Below are positions 1 to 9,185 of a DNA stretch of 64,000 nt, piece by piece (the first letter of the stretch is position 1; each line of letters opens with the position of its first letter). Source of the stretch: Stenotrophomonas sp. UBA2629 (GTDB taxonomy: Bacteria > Pseudomonadota > Gammaproteobacteria > Xanthomonadales > Xanthomonadaceae); contig DEOB01000008.1 of NCBI GenBank assembly GCA_002359895.1, positions 311,928-375,927 on the forward strand. Reading direction: 5' to 3'. The notes under the pieces were generated by a model. It saw only the letters and a program-made list of their open reading frames with translations. It was not told the origin of the DNA and ran no database searches. The translations under genes and the position numbers were made by a program.

Positions 1-1
1 G

Positions 2-424
2 TTGCTGGCCTTCGCCGGCCGAAATCCGATGCTGTCGCTGGCCCTGGTCGGCCTGACCGTGGCCATCATCGCCACCGAGATCGCGCGTCTGTTCCGGGGC
101 TATAAATCGCTCAAGCCCGCCGAGCTGACCCACCTGATCAACAGCGGCAACGCCGTGGTGATCGACCTGTCGGCCAGCGGCGAGTTCGAGAAAGGCCACA
201 TTGTGGGCAGCCGCAACGTGCAGCCGGCCCAGTTGACCCCCGCACACAAGCTGCTGGCCTCGGCCAAGCAGTCGCCGGTGGTGCTGGTGTGCCGCACCGG
301 CAATGCCTCGGCTACTGCTGCCAAAACCCTGAAAAAAGCCGGCTTCGAGCAGGTATCCGTGCTTGAAGGCGGCATCCCCGCCTGGCAGGCGGCGGATCTG
401 CCGCTGGTCAAGGGCCGCGGCTGA
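2..424 (+). CDS. Rhodanese-domain protein with N-terminal membrane anchor (5' end may be cut off)
   Basis: A single rhodanese domain follows one hydrophobic segment at about residues 8-28, so the protein is probably anchored in the inner membrane with the domain in the cytoplasm. The active-site loop VCRTGNAS carries the persulfide-forming cysteine, and the C-terminal GGIPAW motif is typical of the family. Rhodaneses move sulfane sulfur, but the physiological partner is unknown. The reading frame is open to the window edge and begins with TTG, so the true start may lie upstream. It precedes secB and gpsA, an order I associate with Xanthomonadaceae and other gammaproteobacteria. Confidence 0.85.
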   Translation: MLAFAGRNPMLSLALVGLTVAIIATEIARLFRGYKSLKPAELTHLINSGNAVVIDLSASGEFEKGHIVGSRNVQPAQLTPAHKLLASAKQSPVVLVCRTGNASATAAKTLKKAGFEQVSVLEGGIPAWQAADLPLVKGRG

Positions 425-527
425 GCAGTTAATTTGCGTTAAGGCCTTGTGCGCAGCGGGCACCGCCCCCATCGCTGGTCTTGTACCAATCCCATTAATT
501 GAACAAACAGTTCTGGAGTTTTGAGAA

Positions 528-1046
528 ATGTCCGAAGAGAACACCAACGGCGTAGTCCCGGCTGACGAATCCGCAAACGGCCCGGCCTTCACCATCGAGA
601 AGATCTACGTCAAGGACGTTTCTTTCGAATCCCCGAACTCGCCGAGCATCTTCAACGAGAATGTGCAGCCGGACCTGCAGCTGAACCTGAACCAGAAGGT
701 GCAGCGCCTGTCCGACACCGCCTTTGAAGTGGTGCTGGGCGTGACCCTGACCTGCAAGGCCGGCGACAAGAATGCCTACGTTGCCGAAGTGCAGCAGGCT
801 GGCGTGTTCGGCCTGATCGGCCTGGAGCCGCAGGCCATCGACGTGCTGCTGGGCACCCAGTGCCCGAACATCCTGTTCCCGTACGTGCGCTCGATGATCA
901 GCGACCTGATCCAGGCCGGCGGCTTCCCGCCGTTCTACCTGCAGCCGATCAACTTTGAAGGCCTGTACGCCGAAACCCTGCGTCAGCGTCAGGCCCAGGG
1001 CGAAGGCACCTCGCTGGCCGACTCCGAGCCGGCTGGCAACGCCTGA
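528..1046 (+). CDS. secB: Protein-export chaperone SecB
   Basis: A 172-residue cytosolic chaperone that forms a tetramer, keeps preproteins unfolded and hands them to SecA. The sequence has the acidic N-terminus, the central beta-strand region and the conserved FPYVRSMISDLIQAGGFP stretch followed by PPFYLQPINFEGLY. The ATG follows a purine-rich GGAGTTTTGAGA. It lies 19 nt before gpsA, which is the classical secB-gpsA pairing. The acidic C-terminal tail is slightly longer than in E. coli. Confidence 0.95.
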   Translation: MSEENTNGVVPADESANGPAFTIEKIYVKDVSFESPNSPSIFNENVQPDLQLNLNQKVQRLSDTAFEVVLGVTLTCKAGDKNAYVAEVQQAGVFGLIGLEPQAIDVLLGTQCPNILFPYVRSMISDLIQAGGFPPFYLQPINFEGLYAETLRQRQAQGEGTSLADSEPAGNA

Positions 1047-1065
1047 TCGGCGTTCGCGACATCGT

Positions 1066-2094
1066 ATGAGTACACCTGACGCGAACAAGATCGCCGTCCT
1101 CGGCGCGGGCTCCTGGGGCACCGCGCTGGCTACCCTGCTGGCCCGGCACGGTCATCCGACCGTGCTGTGGGGGCGTGATGCTGCCATGGTCGAGGCTATC
1201 GACCAGCGTCATGAGAATCCCCGGTATCTACCGGGGATTCCCTTGCCCGAATCGCTGCGTGCCAGCACCGACCTTGCCGCCACCGTCGCCGGTGCCCGCT
1301 GGATTCTGGTGGTGGTGCCGTCGCATGCCTTTGCTGAAACCGTGCGCGCGCTGGCGCCGCTGCGGCCGGCCGGGGCGGGCGTAGCCTGGGCGACCAAGGG
1401 TTTTGAGCCAGGCTCAGGCCGCTTTCTGCATGAAGTCGCGCGCGAAGTACTGGGGCCGGACGTACCGTTGGCCGTGGTCACCGGGCCGTCGTTCGCCAAG
1501 GAAGTCACCTTGGGCCTGCCCACCGCCATCACCGTCCACGGTGATGACGAGGCGTTTGCCCAGGATGTTGCCGACGCCATGCATGGCCCTGCATTCCGCG
1601 CCTACACCGGTGACGACATGGTCGGTGCCGAGTTGGGCGGTGCAATGAAGAACGTGCTGGCCGTGGCTACCGGCGTGGCCGATGGCATGCAGTTGGGTCT
1701 CAACGCCCGCGCCGGCCTGATCACGCGTGGTCTGAACGAAATGCTGCGCCTGGCGGCCGCCATTGGTGGCAAGCCGGAAACCCTGATGGGCTTGGCGGGG
1801 CTGGGCGATCTGGTGCTGACCAGCACCGGCGACCTGTCGCGTAACCGCCGTCTGGGTCTGGCCTTGGGCCGGGGGCAGAGTCTGTCTGATGCGGTGAAGG
1901 AGATCGGCCAGGTGGTGGAATCGGTGCAGACCGCCGATGAAGTCATGCGTCAGGCCGATCGCCACGGTATCGACCTGCCGATTTCCAAAGCCGTGCAGTC
2001 GGTATTGCATGGCGACATCAGCCCGTCCGAAGGCCTGCAGCAGTTGCTGGCCCGTGAGCAGAAGCCGGAATATCCGGACACGCTGTTCAAGTAA
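1066..2094 (+). CDS. gpsA: NAD(P)-dependent glycerol-3-phosphate dehydrogenase
   Basis: Reduces dihydroxyacetone phosphate to sn-glycerol-3-phosphate for phospholipid synthesis. The protein has 342 residues. The N-terminal dinucleotide-binding loop GAGSWGTALA is near residues 11-20, and the catalytic-domain signature GGAMKNVLAVATGVADG and the NARAGLITRGLNEM stretch follow. The ATG start gives a normal GpsA N-terminus (MSTPDANKIAVLGAG). A strong hairpin terminator lies 16 nt after the stop. Confidence 0.96.
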   Translation: MSTPDANKIAVLGAGSWGTALATLLARHGHPTVLWGRDAAMVEAIDQRHENPRYLPGIPLPESLRASTDLAATVAGARWILVVVPSHAFAETVRALAPLRPAGAGVAWATKGFEPGSGRFLHEVAREVLGPDVPLAVVTGPSFAKEVTLGLPTAITVHGDDEAFAQDVADAMHGPAFRAYTGDDMVGAELGGAMKNVLAVATGVADGMQLGLNARAGLITRGLNEMLRLAAAIGGKPETLMGLAGLGDLVLTSTGDLSRNRRLGLALGRGQSLSDAVKEIGQVVESVQTADEVMRQADRHGIDLPISKAVQSVLHGDISPSEGLQQLLAREQKPEYPDTLFK

Positions 2095-2110
2095 GTCTCG
2101 GCAGGTTTCA

Positions 2111-2145
2111 AACAGAAAAGCCCGGCAGTGCCGGGCTTTTCTGTT
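2111..2145 (+). terminator. Rho-independent terminator after gpsA
   Basis: A perfect 16-bp inverted repeat (left arm 2111-2126, right arm 2130-2145) with a 3-nt loop. The GC core GCCCGGC is flanked by A and T runs, so it can work in both directions. It ends secB-gpsA transcription. Confidence 0.9.
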
Positions 2146-2184
2146 TTCGGAACAGGCGTGATTGGGTGTCGGTCAACGCCAGAT

Positions 2185-2218
2185 AAAAAGAAGCCCGGTC
2201 AGGGGGAGACCGGGCTTC
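2185..2218 (-). terminator. Terminator for the ax21-like gene
   Basis: Read on the minus strand, GAAGCCCGGTC (2218-2208) pairs with GACCGGGCTTC (2200-2190), followed by a T run (2189-2185). It lies downstream of the minus-strand Ax21 gene and convergent to the gpsA terminator. Confidence 0.85.
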
Positions 2219-2271
2219 CGGGGCGCGTGGGAGAGAGGTCACGCGCCTTTACAACTCTGTAGTGCTATCGC

Positions 2272-2844
2272 TTACCAGGTGAAGCGCGGGCCGACGAACC
2301 ATTCCTTGTCGCCAGCCTTGGCCAGCTTCACTTCGCCGGTCAGGCCCCAGTTCGCGTTGAACTTGCCGGTGGCGCCGACGCGGCCGTAGAACTCGCCGTC
2401 CGGGTTGTAGCCGTTCTTCTTGCTGTAATCCTCGTAACCGGCCAGCGCATAGCCTTCGAAGTTCGGGGTGAAGGCGGTACGCACGCCAACTTCAGCGCTG
2501 TAGCCCTTGAACTTGGGGCCGTACTCCAGATCAAGCTGCTGGTAGGCAGCGCGGGCCAGCAGGTCGGTGTTCGGGGCGACGGTGTAGTTGTAGCCCACAC
2601 CCAAGCGCCACTGGTCAACGTCGTTCTTGAACTTGTCGGTTTCCTGAGCGCTGTACTCACCGAAAATGTGGAAGTTCGGGTGCACGGCAACCGAGCCCTT
2701 CAGCGCCCAACCATCAGCGTCGCCACCACGGGCGTCGGTATTGACGTAGCCACCTTCCACATAGTTGTAGGACAGGCCATCGGCAGCAGAGGCGGCGAAC
2801 GGCAGGGCGGCCATCAGGCCCAGAGCAAGGAGCGAAGTCTTCAT
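2272..2844 (-). CDS. ax21: Ax21-family outer membrane protein
   Basis: A 190-residue small outer-membrane beta-barrel with a clear signal peptide (MKTSLLALGLMAALPFAASA, cleavage after ASA). The mature part has alternating beta-strands with aromatic girdles and ends in FTW, a terminal aromatic residue typical of BAM substrates. The N-terminus, the DGLSYNYVEGGY stretch and the YEDYSKKNG.NPDGEFYGR segment match the Ax21 family of Xanthomonas and Stenotrophomonas, once proposed as a quorum signal and now viewed as an outer-membrane protein. It lies between core gpsA and the accessory island and marks the island's left neighbour. Confidence 0.93.
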   Translation of the reverse strand: MKTSLLALGLMAALPFAASAADGLSYNYVEGGYVNTDARGGDADGWALKGSVAVHPNFHIFGEYSAQETDKFKNDVDQWRLGVGYNYTVAPNTDLLARAAYQQLDLEYGPKFKGYSAEVGVRTAFTPNFEGYALAGYEDYSKKNGYNPDGEFYGRVGATGKFNANWGLTGEVKLAKAGDKEWFVGPRFTW

Positions 2845-3014
2845 GATCGGGATTACCTTTTTTATTGGTTTTGGCCGATGCCGCGTGGAAACGTTTGCGA
2901 CTCGACAGGTGTGAATTATCCGTTAGTCAGCGTAATTAACGCTGAATATCAAACTGACCAGTACATAAATTAGGCGCGCACTTGGGGAACTTCCACGGCG
3001 GCTTTAGACGGGCA
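2845..3014. other. Intergenic region between ax21 and the island edge
   Basis: Presumed ax21 promoter region on the minus strand, AT-rich around 2860-2970. I see no gene in it. Confidence 0.5.
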
Positions 3015-3082
3015 ACCAAAGTTGTTGCCTCTTTTGAAGCCATAGTTGTCGATTCAAAGGTTGAGGCGGCAACAACTATGGT
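3015..3082. repeat. Left-edge cluster of ACCAWAGTTGTYG motifs (candidate transposon end)
   Basis: Three copies of a 13-bp motif: ACCAAAGTTGTTG at 3015-3027 (+), GCCATAGTTGTCG at 3039-3051 (+) and CAACAACTATGGT at 3070-3082 (inverted copy). The same motif occurs three times at 24357-24469, beyond the tni genes. Multiple short transposase-binding sites at both ends are characteristic of Tn7/Tn5053-type elements. The third left copy is inverted relative to the right-end copies, as expected for paired ends. The exact TGT..ACA terminus could not be fixed. Confidence 0.55.
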
Positions 3083-3131
3083 GTCAGGCGGCTCACAAGC
3101 CCTTGGGGCGCAATATAGGGGCTTCCGAAGC

Positions 3132-3411
3132 GAGCGTGTGCAGATTTTTGTGTGCACGGAATTTTGAATCGCCTCGCTTTGAGGCTGGCCATCATTCGGG
3201 AGCATATCCGCTCCTGGCAGCAGGGCACCATCCGACCCGAAGCGGACAGCCGCTGTCTACGAAAAAAATGGGCGATTCAAACATCAGTAAACGGTGGATC
3301 TTGCCCATCCGTGACTGGAAGGTTGCCCTGAACCGATTCATGATCCAGTTCGAGGGACGACTCCCTCAGCTGTAACCCGAGTCCCGTTTACACAAAAATC
3401 TGCACACGCTC
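3132..3411 (+). mobile_element. 280-bp deletion derivative of an IS256-family element
   Basis: A perfect 22-bp inverted repeat bounds this piece. The left arm (3132-3153) begins GAGCGTGTGCAGATTTTTG; the right arm (3390-3411) ends CTGCACACGCTC. Just inside the right arm lies a transposase C-terminus (KRWILPIRDWKVALNRF, then IQFEGRLPQL and stop at 3375), which resembles the end of IS256/Mutator-type transposases. The rest of the transposase is missing, so the element is non-autonomous (MITE-like). No clear target duplication was seen. Confidence 0.7.
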
Positions 3412-3610
3412 ATCCTTTAACGGAACGCGCTTGAGAACGAGGTGGCCCGGGAGCACTGGTCCCGGGGCAAGCTATTTAGGTGAATCCGACGGTTGGCAGG
3501 AGGCCCGCTTCTGACTGCTCGAGTGCGATCGCGGTGCCGGCGCAGCTTCTGAGACGGCCATTGGGGAGGATTCATGCTCCTTCCCGCCCGACCACCTACG
3601 ATGACGTCTG

Positions 3611-4045
3611 ATGCCAGACATGCTCTCTCCCGCGGAAAGAAGCGTTCGCATGTCCTTGATCCGGTCCAGGGACACGAGGCCGGAGTTGGTCGTACGCAAG
3701 GCAGTGTGGGCGGCCGGATTCCGCTATCGGCTTCATGGCAAGGGCTTGCCGGGAAGACCGGATCTCGTCTTTCTCGCCCTCCGCACTGTGGTCTTCATCC
3801 ATGGGTGCTACTGGCATGCCCACTCCTGCCAGAAGGGGAGGATTCCCAAGCAAAACAGTCGATTCTGGCGGGAAAAGTTCGCGGCGAACCAGGCCAGGGA
3901 CCAACGAAATGCCCGGCTTCTCCGCCGCGAAGGCTGGTCGGTCCTGACCGTCTGGGAGTGTTCCCTGTCGACAACCAAGTCACGGGACAGGTCCGTACGC
4001 AAGTTGTTGAATGCATTGGCCTTGAGGCGCGCGTTCAAGCCGTAG
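3611..4045 (+). CDS. vsr: Very short patch repair endonuclease (Vsr)
   Basis: Vsr nicks 5' of the T in T:G mismatches made by deamination of 5-methylcytosine. The 144-residue product has the usual Vsr motifs in order: MSLIRSRDTRPEL near residues 14-26, the GFRYRLHGKGLPGRPDLVF core with the catalytic Asp, VVFIHGCYWHAHSC with the zinc-binding Cys/His residues, the FWREKFAANQARD helix, and GWSVLTVWEC at the end. It stands 152 nt before an m5C methyltransferase, the expected partner. Either it is a pure repair enzyme for that methylase or it is part of the larger cluster. Confidence 0.92.
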   Translation: MPDMLSPAERSVRMSLIRSRDTRPELVVRKAVWAAGFRYRLHGKGLPGRPDLVFLALRTVVFIHGCYWHAHSCQKGRIPKQNSRFWREKFAANQARDQRNARLLRREGWSVLTVWECSLSTTKSRDRSVRKLLNALALRRAFKP

Positions 4046-4197
4046 ACAGGCGGCACGATGCGACTGAAAGTGCTTCCATCCAACCTGGGGAAACTGTTAC
4101 CCTGGAAGCCGACCGCCGGCGGCCCGGGGATGCATCGGGCGATAAGAGCTTGTCTTGCCCTTTCAGGGTGCTGGCCGAAAACCTTTCGAGCCCGCCC

Positions 4198-5562
4198 ATG
4201 GATAATTCCGCCGTTCCCGCCCGCCCGACATTCATTGACCTCTTCTCGGGATGCGGAGGGCTGTCCCTTGGCTTGTCTCAGGCGGGCTGGCAGGGGCTGT
4301 TCGCGATCGAGCGCGCCGCGGATGCGTTCGAGACCTTCCGCGCAAACTTCCTTGGCGAGGCCTCGCGGTGCAGATTCCAATGGCCGGCTTGGCTGGAACA
4401 ATCTGCCCACTCTATCGACGACGTCCTGAAATTCCACCATGGCGAACTAGGGGAACTTCGCAACAAAGTAGATCTCATTGCAGGCGGGCCGCCTTGCCAA
4501 GGGTTTTCCTTCGCAGGTAAGCGGAATAACTCCGACCCCCGGAACAAGATGTTCCAGCGCTACGTATCTTTCGTGGAGCTCATCAACCCCAAGTTCCTCG
4601 TCCTCGAGAACGTACCGGGCATGAATGTTGCCCACACCAAGCGCGGGAACAAGACGGCGAAGTCTGGACAAACCTATTACGACAAACTGCACGACGCCCT
4701 CGGGGAGCTTGGCTATACCGTCGGCGCGATGATTCTGGACGCGGCAAATTTTGGCGTCCCGCAGCGGAGGGCGCGACTGGTTGTCATCGGGATTCGCTCG
4801 GACATGGTCAAGAAGTTTCCTTCTGGATGCACGGGCTTGTTCGATGCGATTGACGTCGAGGGGGGAAGGCAACTTTCGGAGCTAGGGAATGGGACCCCAG
4901 TGACTGCCCAGCAGGCCATTTCCGATCTGGTCGTGGGGACCGGGAAACAGGTGGCGCAGCGGACCATTGAATACACCGGCTTCGGCGCCCGCCGTGGATA
5001 CGTGCAACTGAAATACGAAGGCCCGCACGACACTGCCTACCAGCGGCTCATGAACGCGGGCGTCGCCCCCGATCAGATGGACAGCATGCGGCTCGCGCGC
5101 CATGGAGAGGATGTAAGAGCGCGTTTTAAAAAAATCCTCGCCACTAGTCTCGCCACTAACCGCCGTGGGGTGAACCTGAGCAGTAACGACCGTGAGAGCT
5201 TTGGCATGTTGAAGCACCGTACAGTGCCCATGTCGCCTACGCAGCCGGCGCCAACGCTTACTACGTTGCCTGACGACATTCTGCATTACAGCGATCCGCG
5301 GATCCTGACAGTGCGCGAATCCGCGCGGCTCCAGTCCTTCCCGGACTGGTTCACCTTTCATGGCAAGTACACGACCGGGGGTGATCGTCGTAAGGTCGAA
5401 TGCCCCCGATATACACAGGTCGGCAACGCCGTGCCACCGTTGTTGGCCAGGGTTATAGGTGCCGGAATCTTGACAGCATGGAGGTCGATCGACGCGAGGG
5501 CGAAAGGAAGCATTGGCAAGAAGACTGTCTTCAAGAAACACATTGCCATGGCGATGAGCTAG
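4198..5562 (+). CDS. dcm: C5-cytosine DNA methyltransferase
   Basis: A 454-residue m5C methylase. Motif I is FIDLFSGCGGLSLGL near the N-terminus and motif IV is AGGPPCQGFS with catalytic Cys100. ENVPGM (motif VI), VPQRRARLVVIG (motif VIII) and the C-terminal GNAVPP (motif X) follow in normal order. The target-recognition domain lies at about residues 240-370 and its specificity cannot be read by eye. I chose ATG 4198 because homology starts just after it, although the frame is open further upstream. It follows vsr and precedes an ATPase by 26 nt, suggesting one operon in which methylation marks self DNA. Confidence 0.93.
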   Translation: MDNSAVPARPTFIDLFSGCGGLSLGLSQAGWQGLFAIERAADAFETFRANFLGEASRCRFQWPAWLEQSAHSIDDVLKFHHGELGELRNKVDLIAGGPPCQGFSFAGKRNNSDPRNKMFQRYVSFVELINPKFLVLENVPGMNVAHTKRGNKTAKSGQTYYDKLHDALGELGYTVGAMILDAANFGVPQRRARLVVIGIRSDMVKKFPSGCTGLFDAIDVEGGRQLSELGNGTPVTAQQAISDLVVGTGKQVAQRTIEYTGFGARRGYVQLKYEGPHDTAYQRLMNAGVAPDQMDSMRLARHGEDVRARFKKILATSLATNRRGVNLSSNDRESFGMLKHRTVPMSPTQPAPTLTTLPDDILHYSDPRILTVRESARLQSFPDWFTFHGKYTTGGDRRKVECPRYTQVGNAVPPLLARVIGAGILTAWRSIDARAKGSIGKKTVFKKHIAMAMS

Positions 5563-5588
5563 CCACGATGATTCCGCCGGGGGGGCGA

Positions 5589-7676
5589 ATGAGTAAGTAT
5601 CCAGAGGGGTTGCTCAACTGGTCAGGAGACAAGGCCGGCGGCGTCAAGAAGTTGTTTTACAAGGGAAGCGGACGCCCTTCTGGCGACGTGATCACGACGG
5701 GTTTGCTCACGCGGTTGCAAGCGTGGTCAAGGGACATCGCCAGTGGAAAGGATGGGACACCCAAGGCAATTTTTCTGATTGGCGGGCCAGGTAATGGCAA
5801 AACGGAGGCCGTCGAATTTACGATCCGCGAACTCGATGTCGCGATGCATCTCAATGGCGTATTGCTAGAAGAGCTCGCGGCACGGTTCTCGGGCCAAGTC
5901 GGGGGGCACCCCGGCCGCTTGGTTAAGAGTGTACAGACGCAATTCCCCGCGCAGAGCAAGATCACTGCCATTTCCATCGTGCAGGATGGATCCGAAGCCA
6001 ATCGTGGTGATCCGGCCACCCCCGCTGAGCATCTCTGCAACGACATCCGTTCCTTGTTAGGGCAAGGCGAGGGACATGTCTACGTTGCGTGTGTGAATCG
6101 CGGCGTCCTGGACGACGCGCTGATCCTGGCTACGGAACGCGATGAGCCAGAAGTTGGCGAGCTGGTTAAGAAGGTCGTCCAATCAGTCTCACTCGGTTCA
6201 CGGGGAATCGCTTGTTGGCCGTTGGAAGGCTATTCGCGCTTTGCAGTGTGGCCGATGGACGTCGAATCCCTAGTTGAAGAGGCCAATGGCCAAGCAGCCA
6301 ACTCCGCGGCCAGGCAAATCCTCGGTGTGGCGACCAACGCAGGAGATTGGCCGGAGTTCGGCGAGTGCATCGCAGGCGAATACTGTCCGTTTTGCACCAA
6401 CCGAAAGCTCCTCGCTAGTGAGCCACATCGTTCTTCCTTCATCCGCGTCCTGCGATGGTTTGAACTGTCTAGTGAGAAACGGTGGAATTTCCGCGACCTA
6501 TTCTCGCTAACCGCTTATCTGCTTGCGGGCACTACGGAGTCCGAATCAAAGGGTGTCTATCAACCTTGCGAGTGGGCAAAGGCACAGCTCCAGCCGCGCG
6601 AATCCAATGCGACCAAGCGGGAGATCAAGCGCGTCAGGGGCTTGTTCAAGCTGGTTTCTGCGCAATACCAACACGCCCTTTTTGGCGCATGGCCTGTGGA
6701 AAGGGCTGCTGGGCTTAGGAGCGATATTAAGGAGTTGAAGCTCGACGAGCAGCCGGCGCTAGCCGGCTTGCAGCAATTCTTATCGTTAGACAAGCGGAAA
6801 GAGGGTACCTCTACCTTGCGCACGCAGCTTGCAGGCATGAGGGTCTACCTTGACCCTGCAGTTGCAAATCCTGCTATGGAAGTTGCCGTAAGCTCCAACA
6901 CGACGATCAAGTTCGAGGACTTGGACCGGCGGTTCAGCCTGTCGATCAAGGAGGGCCGGACATTCCTTCAGAAGTACCAGTCCCTATCCGCACTTGAAAT
7001 CGACTTGCTCAAGTCACTCGAGGAAGCAGATGCAATGCTCTCCGATGAGGCCATCCGGCGGTCTAAGCCTGCGATAGCGGAGCGCGTGCAAGCATTCATC
7101 AGGCTTGTTTCATGCAGGATTGCACGTCGTTCGGTGGGTGTTCGATCCGGCATTACCAAGGATTCGGATGTGCTGGTTGATTTCGACCAAGTCCTTAAGG
7201 GCGATAGTAGTGCCTTGCAAGAAGCAAGGCAGCAGGTTGAAAACCTGCTCAACAAGGAACGACAGTTCCAAGTGAGCTTGAACACCACATTCGGCGAGCC
7301 ACTGCCGCCGCCAGAACGAAGGGTGATGCTGACGACCGATATCCAAAAGGTCCGGCAAATGCCCTTTCAGCAAGACGATAGCAAGCCCAGGCTACCAGTG
7401 CGCTTCCTCAGTGTTGGCAGTGGCACTTCTGCACAACCAGTTGCCCTGACCTATGAGTTGTTCAAGGCCACTAAGTCCCTACGTAAGGGCATGGTTCCAG
7501 CCTCGCTGCCACGCTCGGTGGTGGCCCTCATCGACACTACGCGCGCGAAGCTGGCTGGAACCGTCGTCCGAGATGAGGACACCTTGGAAGGTAGTGAAAT
7601 CAAGCTAGGTATGAGAGATGACGTGATCGTGCGCAATTTCGGCACTTTCATCGTGCGCCGGGGGAATGGCCAATGA
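5589..7676 (+). CDS. AAA-type ATPase of the candidate restriction module (DndF/DptF-like position)
   Basis: A 695-residue protein with a textbook Walker A loop, GGPGNGKT at residues 65-72, and a possible metal-binding cluster at C260, C266 and C269 (CPFC). HVYVACVNRG, near residue 160, may be the strand and Asn of a sensor. No transmembrane segments are seen. Its stop overlaps the next gene's start by 4 nt (ATGA), so the two are translationally coupled. By position (ATPase, unknown, giant ATPase) it resembles DndF of the DndFGH restriction module, but it is longer than I recall for DndF. That relation is inference and needs a profile search. Confidence 0.75.
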   Translation: MSKYPEGLLNWSGDKAGGVKKLFYKGSGRPSGDVITTGLLTRLQAWSRDIASGKDGTPKAIFLIGGPGNGKTEAVEFTIRELDVAMHLNGVLLEELAARFSGQVGGHPGRLVKSVQTQFPAQSKITAISIVQDGSEANRGDPATPAEHLCNDIRSLLGQGEGHVYVACVNRGVLDDALILATERDEPEVGELVKKVVQSVSLGSRGIACWPLEGYSRFAVWPMDVESLVEEANGQAANSAARQILGVATNAGDWPEFGECIAGEYCPFCTNRKLLASEPHRSSFIRVLRWFELSSEKRWNFRDLFSLTAYLLAGTTESESKGVYQPCEWAKAQLQPRESNATKREIKRVRGLFKLVSAQYQHALFGAWPVERAAGLRSDIKELKLDEQPALAGLQQFLSLDKRKEGTSTLRTQLAGMRVYLDPAVANPAMEVAVSSNTTIKFEDLDRRFSLSIKEGRTFLQKYQSLSALEIDLLKSLEEADAMLSDEAIRRSKPAIAERVQAFIRLVSCRIARRSVGVRSGITKDSDVLVDFDQVLKGDSSALQEARQQVENLLNKERQFQVSLNTTFGEPLPPPERRVMLTTDIQKVRQMPFQQDDSKPRLPVRFLSVGSGTSAQPVALTYELFKATKSLRKGMVPASLPRSVVALIDTTRAKLAGTVVRDEDTLEGSEIKLGMRDDVIVRNFGTFIVRRGNGQ

Positions 7677-9172
7677 ATATCGGGAAGTTCCTGGAGTCCC
7701 CTTGGGATACGCAGCACCCATTGTTCAGGGATGCCATTTTCAGCATCCATCGTGCACCAGAGTTTTCGACAGGAGAGGTCGTCTTATCCTCGCTGTATCG
7801 CGCATCCGGCTTTGAAGGGGTTTCGGAAGGCAAGGTGAAAAAGCATGGTGACGCGCTCAGCAAGGCCGCGGACAAAGCGCGGAAAAAAGAAGGGGGCAAG
7901 GGCGAAATCCAGCCAGACACTTGGCGTACCGTCCTAGATCGCCTAGTGCAGAGTCCGAAGGTTGCGCAACAGTCATCTAAGCGCTTCATGTCGCTTTCCC
8001 CCGTGGTGCCGGACGCCGCCTTGTATTCAGGCGCGGCACGATTGACTGGCAACCCATGGAATCCAGGCCAGTTAGTAAAGCGCATCATCCAACTAGGGGC
8101 CACCTCGGACGCAGATGCATCAAGGGTGTGGGTGGGCCTGCACGATGCCTTGGGCATTGGGACGAATGACGATGTCTGGGCGCGTTGGCTTCAGGAAGAA
8201 TTCGAACTGCGCCGTCAGGGTATGGACGGTTGGAAGCCTACCGACATGGTGCCGCTGGGCTTGTTTCCAAGCCCAGATAGAGCGGGCATCGAGTACCCTG
8301 CAAAACAGTTCGTGGCGGATCTCGAAGGCATCATCGCCGCCAAGCCTTCGATGACTAGGCGGCAGTGGGTGAGCCTTCTAGAGGCCGTTCTCAGGATAGG
8401 AACCGTCAGTCACGTGCTTTGGATTTGCGACGTGAATGATCGCGTCTGGCGAGTAGCGAGAAGTCTCGTTGAATCAGATATAGCAAGCATCCCCGCCACC
8501 GATGCCGAGTTAGCTAAGCAGTTGCTTGCCGTGGATAGCCGAATGCTTTCATTTGGGCATCCCGCCATACCAATTTTGCGCGACTACGCGTCTAAGTATC
8601 TATCGGCCCGCCTTGGTTTGAACTGCATCTTGTGGACGTTGGATGAAATGGGGGCCAAGATCGCCAGGATGGATTCGGTCGCTGGCACCCGCTCTTTTCT
8701 GGCGGCAATCGAGGCAAACAAGGACAAGCTTCGCGCAGCAGGCGTGCTTGATTCCTACCATCAACTTCAGGACCGGGAAGTGCGCACGATTGCCTGCAAG
8801 AAGGGCATTGGATCAAACCTCATGGAGTTCGCCCAGTACACCCTGGGGCAGCGCCAGACGATGGATGAGACATTGCGTGGCTACGACCAAGGGTATTTCT
8901 TGCGTAAACGTGGCGAAGCACGGAACTCCCCGTGGGTTTTGGCGCTGGGTCCAGCCTCGGTGTTGGCCATGGCCCATTGCTGCCTGCATGAGGTGAAAGG
9001 CCCTCGTTCCGTCCAACGATTGGCGAAGCACCTCTCATCCTACGGGATCGAGTTCGACCTGCATGGGTTGAACGACAGCGACTTGGGTCGTCAATTACGC
9101 ATGCTTGGCTTGGTGCTTGATAGCCCAGATGCCGAAAGTGGCATGTTGCTGGTCCCCCCTTTTGCGATTTGA
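7673..9172 (+). CDS. Unrecognised protein of the candidate restriction module (DndG-like position)
   Basis: A soluble, probably helical protein of 499 residues with no motif I recognise. It is rich in Trp and basic patches, for example AADKARKKEGGKG near residues 65-80, which could contact nucleic acid. It begins inside the stop codon of the upstream ATPase and ends 13 nt before the likely start of the giant nuclease-ATPase, so it surely belongs to the same operon. In the DndFGH module the middle protein (DndG) is also of unknown fold and similar size. I do not assign a function. Confidence 0.7.
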   Translation: MNIGKFLESPWDTQHPLFRDAIFSIHRAPEFSTGEVVLSSLYRASGFEGVSEGKVKKHGDALSKAADKARKKEGGKGEIQPDTWRTVLDRLVQSPKVAQQSSKRFMSLSPVVPDAALYSGAARLTGNPWNPGQLVKRIIQLGATSDADASRVWVGLHDALGIGTNDDVWARWLQEEFELRRQGMDGWKPTDMVPLGLFPSPDRAGIEYPAKQFVADLEGIIAAKPSMTRRQWVSLLEAVLRIGTVSHVLWICDVNDRVWRVARSLVESDIASIPATDAELAKQLLAVDSRMLSFGHPAIPILRDYASKYLSARLGLNCILWTLDEMGAKIARMDSVAGTRSFLAAIEANKDKLRAAGVLDSYHQLQDREVRTIACKKGIGSNLMEFAQYTLGQRQTMDETLRGYDQGYFLRKRGEARNSPWVLALGPASVLAMAHCCLHEVKGPRSVQRLAKHLSSYGIEFDLHGLNDSDLGRQLRMLGLVLDSPDAESGMLLVPPFAI

Positions 9173-9185
9173 CGTTGGTGCCGCC

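Noticed and set aside
4058..4429. Upstream ATG-started frames before the methyltransferase
   Set aside because: Homology to m5C methylases begins at FIDLFSGCGG after ATG 4198; the upstream part overlaps vsr and has no motif.
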